Source of the DNA: Pyrinomonadaceae bacterium
GTDB taxonomy: Bacteria; Acidobacteriota; Blastocatellia; Pyrinomonadales; Pyrinomonadaceae
Direction: 5' to 3'
DNA length: 7,925 bases
Assembly: GCA_013695245.1 (NCBI GenBank)
Contig: JACDAW010000344.1
Span: 1-7,925 of the forward strand
The notes under the pieces were generated by a model. The model did not search any database, had not been told where the DNA came from, and worked only from the letters and a program-made list of their open reading frames with translations. A program made the position numbers and the translations under genes. This document shows, piece after piece, positions 5,729-7,925 of this stretch; position 1 is the stretch's first letter; the number at the start of each line of letters is the position of its first letter.

Positions 5729-6487
5729 GTGAAAACTACAGCATTATTTCGCGCGCGCGATTTCGCTGAGCGTGCTGGCGTGACCGTCCGAACGCTGCAT
5801 CATTACGATTGGCTGGGACTGCTCAAGCCGAGCCGCTACACGCAGTCGGGTCATCGTTTGTACGGCGAAGGGGAGCTGGCGCGTCTTCAGCAGATCGTTA
5901 CGCTAAAGTTCATCGGCTTGCCCTTAAAGCAGATCAAAGAAGTTCTCAGCGAGAACGAATTGGATTTAACGAAAACGCTTCGACTGCAACGTGAACTCAT
6001 CGTGGAAAAGCGCCGACACCTCGACGCGGCGCTCGAAGCTATCGAGCGAGCAGAACGCATGGTGGCGACGAACGGCGAACCCGATTGGGGAGCGTTTAAA
6101 AATATTATGGAGGTAATTAACATGCAGAAGAACATGGAATGGGTGAAAAAGTATTACACGCAAGAGCAGCTTGCGGAACTCGGCAAACGTTGGTCGCCGG
6201 AATTGCAGGAGAAAGCGTCGCAAGATTGGACGGCTCTCATCAAAGATGTGGAGGCAGCGATCAATCGTGGCGAAAATCCGGCGAGCGAGAATGCGAAAAA
6301 GCTCGCCGCGCGCTGGTCGGAATTGATCGAAGCGTTCACGGGCGGCGATCCGGCAATCGCGGAAAACCTTAAACGGCTTTACGCCGATCAAGCCAACTGG
6401 CCGTCCGATTTTCAAAAGCCATACGGAGATGAAGTGGGAAGTTTCATCATCAAAGTGATGGAGGCGAATAAGGGCAAGAGGAATTGA
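5729..6487 (+). CDS. MerR-family regulator with TipAS-type ligand-binding domain (TipA-like)
   Basis: This is a drug- or ligand-sensing transcription activator, 252 aa, the usual length for full-length TipA/Mta proteins. The start is GTG 5729, seven nt after AAAGGAGG. Residues 7-73 are the MerR winged helix (ARDFAERAGVTVRTLHHYDWLGLL, broken here into its HTH and the RxTLHHYD core). The wing contains RYTQSGHRLY (36-45), and GLPLKQIKEVL follows (63-73). A dimerisation coiled coil follows (about 80-112). From about 132 to 252 comes an alpha-helical TipAS domain, with YTQEQLAELGKRW near its start. No cysteine occurs in the whole protein, so covalent thiopeptide binding as in Streptomyces TipA is not possible. 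Expression is probably autoregulated through the 5682-5696 dyad. A second, internal translation start is predicted at 6122. The ligand is unknown. Confidence 0.94.
   Translation: MKTTALFRARDFAERAGVTVRTLHHYDWLGLLKPSRYTQSGHRLYGEGELARLQQIVTLKFIGLPLKQIKEVLSENELDLTKTLRLQRELIVEKRRHLDAALEAIERAERMVATNGEPDWGAFKNIMEVINMQKNMEWVKKYYTQEQLAELGKRWSPELQEKASQDWTALIKDVEAAINRGENPASENAKKLAARWSELIEAFTGGDPAIAENLKRLYADQANWPSDFQKPYGDEVGSFIIKVMEANKGKRN
6109..6124 (+). promoter_or_regulatory. Internal Shine-Dalgarno and ATG start inside the TipA-like gene
   Basis: GGAGGT (6109-6114), a full anti-SD match, stands 7 nt before ATG 6122-6124, which is codon 132 of the long frame. Translation from here would give a 121-aa protein consisting of just the ligand-binding domain. 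This mirrors the long and short tipA products (TipAL and TipAS) of Streptomyces lividans. It is better placed than most annotated starts in the window. Confidence 0.75.
6122..6487 (+). CDS. Predicted short TipAS-like isoform (ligand-binding domain only)
   Basis: This is an in-frame 121-aa product nested in the 3' half of the MerR-family gene, starting at the internal ATG described above. It lacks the DNA-binding domain and the coiled coil. In Streptomyces the analogous short form is made in excess and binds the drug, acting as a sink that protects the cell or dampens activation. The same role here is inference. It begins exactly at the domain border (MQKNMEWVKKYYTQEQL), which supports a functional start, not a chance one. 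Direct protein evidence is absent. Confidence 0.55.
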   Translation: MQKNMEWVKKYYTQEQLAELGKRWSPELQEKASQDWTALIKDVEAAINRGENPASENAKKLAARWSELIEAFTGGDPAIAENLKRLYADQANWPSDFQKPYGDEVGSFIIKVMEANKGKRN

Positions 6488-6508
6488 TCATCTGCCCTTA
6501 TTCGCTTC
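6461..6508 (+). repeat. 16-bp inverted repeat spanning the stop codon of the TipA-like gene
   Basis: Bases 6464-6476 (GCGAATAAGGGCA) are a perfect reverse complement of 6493-6505. Three further outer pairs (one G-U) extend the stem to 16 bp (6461-6476 with 6493-6508). The 16-nt loop contains the TGA stop at 6485-6487. It would fold strongly in the mRNA but has no U-tract after it, so it is an atypical terminator, a 3' stability element or an attenuating structure. Confidence 0.85.
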
Positions 6509-6610
6509 TGCAACCACTTGCGCACTCTTGTCTCCGCGCCCGCGCCGAAGTTAAGACAATTAAAGCAGTGCAACTTTCGATTGGCTCAACGATCAATCAA
6601 GCGGTATGGA

Positions 6611-6640
6611 TTGACGCGGCGACTTATTTTTGCGTACATT
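6611..6640 (+). promoter_or_regulatory. Probable promoter of the TPR lipoprotein gene
   Basis: TTGACG (-35, 6611-6616) and TACATT (-10, 6635-6640) have an 18-bp spacer, so the start is near 6647. It lies in the 196-bp gap after the TipA-like gene and leaves a leader of about 37 nt to ATG 6684. It also argues against the in-frame TTG at 6630 as the start. Confidence 0.5.
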
Positions 6641-6683
6641 CATAACATATCTTTTTATCTTAATTTCGCGCGACCGGGTGGTT

Positions 6684-7403
6684 ATGAAATCAGTATTCGG
6701 TATTTTTATCGTTGCCTGCTTAGCAGTATCACAAACGAGTTGCAGTTCTGAAGGCAAGAATTCTGTTCAAGAGCAAAAAACATTACGCGCAAGTTCGTCG
6801 CCTAGTGTTGTGACGCAGCCCGTCAACGCTCCAAGTCCGGCTACTGCAACCGCAGAAGAAACTGCAAGTGCGGAAGGTTATTTCGAGAAGGGGATGCAAG
6901 CCTACCGGCAGGATCGCAACAAGGAAGCCGTCGAAGCATTTCAGGAAGCCGCGCGCCTTAATCCGGATTACGCCGATGCCTACCTCCGGCTCGGCTACGC
7001 TTATGCCGCGCTCGGCCAGCACGAAGAATCAACAAAAGCGTTTCAGCAAGCTGCGAAAGCTTATGAGCGAATCGTTCGCTCGAAGCCGAAGGATGCCGGG
7101 ATTTACTTTCATCAAGGCACGGCTTATGCCGAACTTAAAAAGTGGGAAGATGCCGTTAAAGCATTTAAGCAAGCCGTCAAATTTGCGCCTGATGACGGCG
7201 AAAACCACTACGAATTGGGCGTCGCACATTCAAAGCTTGCGCAGTATGAGGAGGCGGTTAAAGAATTGAACGAAGCGGTAAGGCTCGACCCTAACAATTT
7301 CCGCGCGGGCGAAGCTTTGGAGCGAGCGAAAGCGGGACGCGCGCGCCGCGAAGCTTTCCTTAAAAGGCTGGAGAAGGATTCAAAGCAACAGGCACGCGAC
7401 TGA
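6684..7403 (+). CDS. Exported TPR-repeat protein, probable lipoprotein
   Basis: The 239-aa protein has an N-terminal signal (Met-Lys, then hydrophobic 4-16) and cysteines at 12 and 20. C20, in SQTSCSS, is the likelier lipidation site by position, although Gln at -3 is unusual. IVAC (9-12) matches the lipobox better but leaves a very short hydrophobic core. A Ser/Thr/Pro/Ala-rich linker (about 21-62) follows, then four tetratricopeptide repeats at about 63-96, 97-137 (with a 7-residue insertion), 138-171 and 172-205. The closing LNPDY, APDD and LDPNN turns are typical. The C-terminal helix (206-239) is basic. TPRs mount protein-protein contacts, so this is probably a scaffold facing the periplasm or outer membrane; the partner is unknown. 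GGTGG just before ATG 6684 is a poor ribosome site. Confidence 0.9.
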   Translation: MKSVFGIFIVACLAVSQTSCSSEGKNSVQEQKTLRASSSPSVVTQPVNAPSPATATAEETASAEGYFEKGMQAYRQDRNKEAVEAFQEAARLNPDYADAYLRLGYAYAALGQHEESTKAFQQAAKAYERIVRSKPKDAGIYFHQGTAYAELKKWEDAVKAFKQAVKFAPDDGENHYELGVAHSKLAQYEEAVKELNEAVRLDPNNFRAGEALERAKAGRARREAFLKRLEKDSKQQARD

Positions 7404-7725
7404 AGCCCGTCAATGCACTTTAACTTCCGTCTAATTCATTTGCTCCCAACCGAAAGTGTAATATCCGGCAACGTTCACGCCCTCTAAAATAAGAACCAAG
7501 CTTTCTCGCCATATCTCCCCGAACACGCCGAAGCCTGCCTGCCGCACGCAACTGCTAAACGCATTGTTGCAATTGAAATAAACGACAAAAATTTCGCTCT
7601 TCCGTGATCCGGTTTCGCCCCACGCTGCGCGTTAGTAGATAGAGACAATCAAAAGCATTGACTAAGTTTTTCAGCATTTAGCGAAACTGCTGGAAAATAA
7701 GAGACTTGCTTGGGAGCGAAAGCAG
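7404..7725. other. Gene-free stretch between the TPR gene and the right-edge ORF
   Basis: I see no credible ORF or RNA gene in these 322 bp. Near the right end, TTTTCAGCA (7668-7676) and TGCTGGAAAA (7688-7697) can pair with one bulged base around an 11-nt loop. A TTGACT (7658-7663) could be a -35 box, but no fitting -10 follows. No clear terminator is seen for the TPR gene. Confidence 0.5.
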
Positions 7726-7925
7726 ATGAAAACTATAACAACAACTCAAAACGACTACGCGCTGCAATGCTGCCTGCTGTGCCGCCACACGCTAACCGAC
7801 CGTGAGCAGCAGCATGACAAATTAGAGCAGAGCATCCTTGAAGCGATCCGCGCAGAGCATCCTGAATGGAGAGACGGCGAGGATAGCGAGCGCACGCCGC
7901 ACGTCGCGCGCTACCGTAGTCTGCT
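7726..7925 (+). CDS. Unrecognised protein, N-terminal part (cut by window edge)
   Basis: The frame is open from ATG 7726 to the edge (66 codons plus 2 bases). GGAG at 7713-7716, nine nt upstream, is a good ribosome site. The visible part is soluble. A cysteine cluster, CCLLCRHTL (15-23: C15, C16, C19, H22), may bind metal or start a zinc-ribbon-like module. A charged helix (about 24-48, with DREQQHDKLEQSILEAI) ends in AEHPEW, followed by an acidic and then basic patch (DGEDSERTPHVARYRSL). If a zinc site exists its other ligands must lie beyond the edge. I assign no function. Confidence 0.7.
   Translation, partial: MKTITTTQNDYALQCCLLCRHTLTDREQQHDKLEQSILEAIRAEHPEWRDGEDSERTPHVARYRSL

Noticed and set aside
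5966..6415. Minus-strand 149-aa open frame
   Set aside because: It is antisense to the TipA-like gene and lacks any recognisable domain or ribosome site.

Overview
The window looks like ordinary chromosomal DNA of a free-living, moderately GC-rich bacterium. It carries 10 protein genes (one cut by the right edge) and three scattered single tRNA genes, with no phage, IS or CRISPR signal. The mix of a TipA-type MerR regulator, a TPR lipoprotein, a J-domain coiled-coil protein, a stand-alone receiver and dispersed single tRNAs would fit an acidobacterium (Blastocatellia-like). That assignment is an impression from gene content, not a demonstrated placement.

Layout. 1-384: tRNA-His(GTG) and tRNA-Arg(TCT), both on the minus strand, each with a plausible promoter. 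502-2305: an AI-2E/PerM-family membrane protein, then a NUDIX hydrolase of the ADP-ribose pyrophosphatase type, both on plus, ending at a bidirectional terminator (2334-2370). 2391-2642: a small unrecognised minus-strand gene with a good Shine-Dalgarno site and a GTG start. 2643-3071: an AT-rich gene-free stretch with a near-perfect 20-bp inverted repeat (2923-2965); a 15-nt copy of its arm lies inside the predicted promoter of the small gene. 3072-3383: an HU-family DNA-binding protein (minus). 3557-3630: tRNA-Pro(TGG). 3701-4312: RdgB/HAM1 nucleotide-pool sanitising enzyme (minus), divergent from a single-domain response regulator (4412-4804), which converges on a J-domain coiled-coil protein (4829-5551, minus).

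5676-6508 is the most informative part. A MerR-family regulator of the TipA type sits behind a promoter-like arrangement with a 19-bp spacer and a perfect 7+1+7 dyad, the classic MerR autoregulation layout. Inside the gene, a consensus Shine-Dalgarno sequence stands 7 nt before an in-frame ATG exactly where the ligand-binding domain begins. This predicts a TipAL/TipAS-like pair of long and short proteins from one gene. The protein has no cysteine, so the covalent thiopeptide capture known for Streptomyces TipA cannot occur here. A 16-bp inverted repeat spans the stop codon.

6684-7403 encodes an exported, probably lipid-anchored protein with four TPRs. After a 322-bp gene-free stretch, a cysteine-containing unknown ORF runs off the right edge. 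The genes do not form one pathway. The strongest new leads are the dual-start regulator, the inverted-repeat family upstream of the small gene, and the hairpin at the regulator's 3' end.
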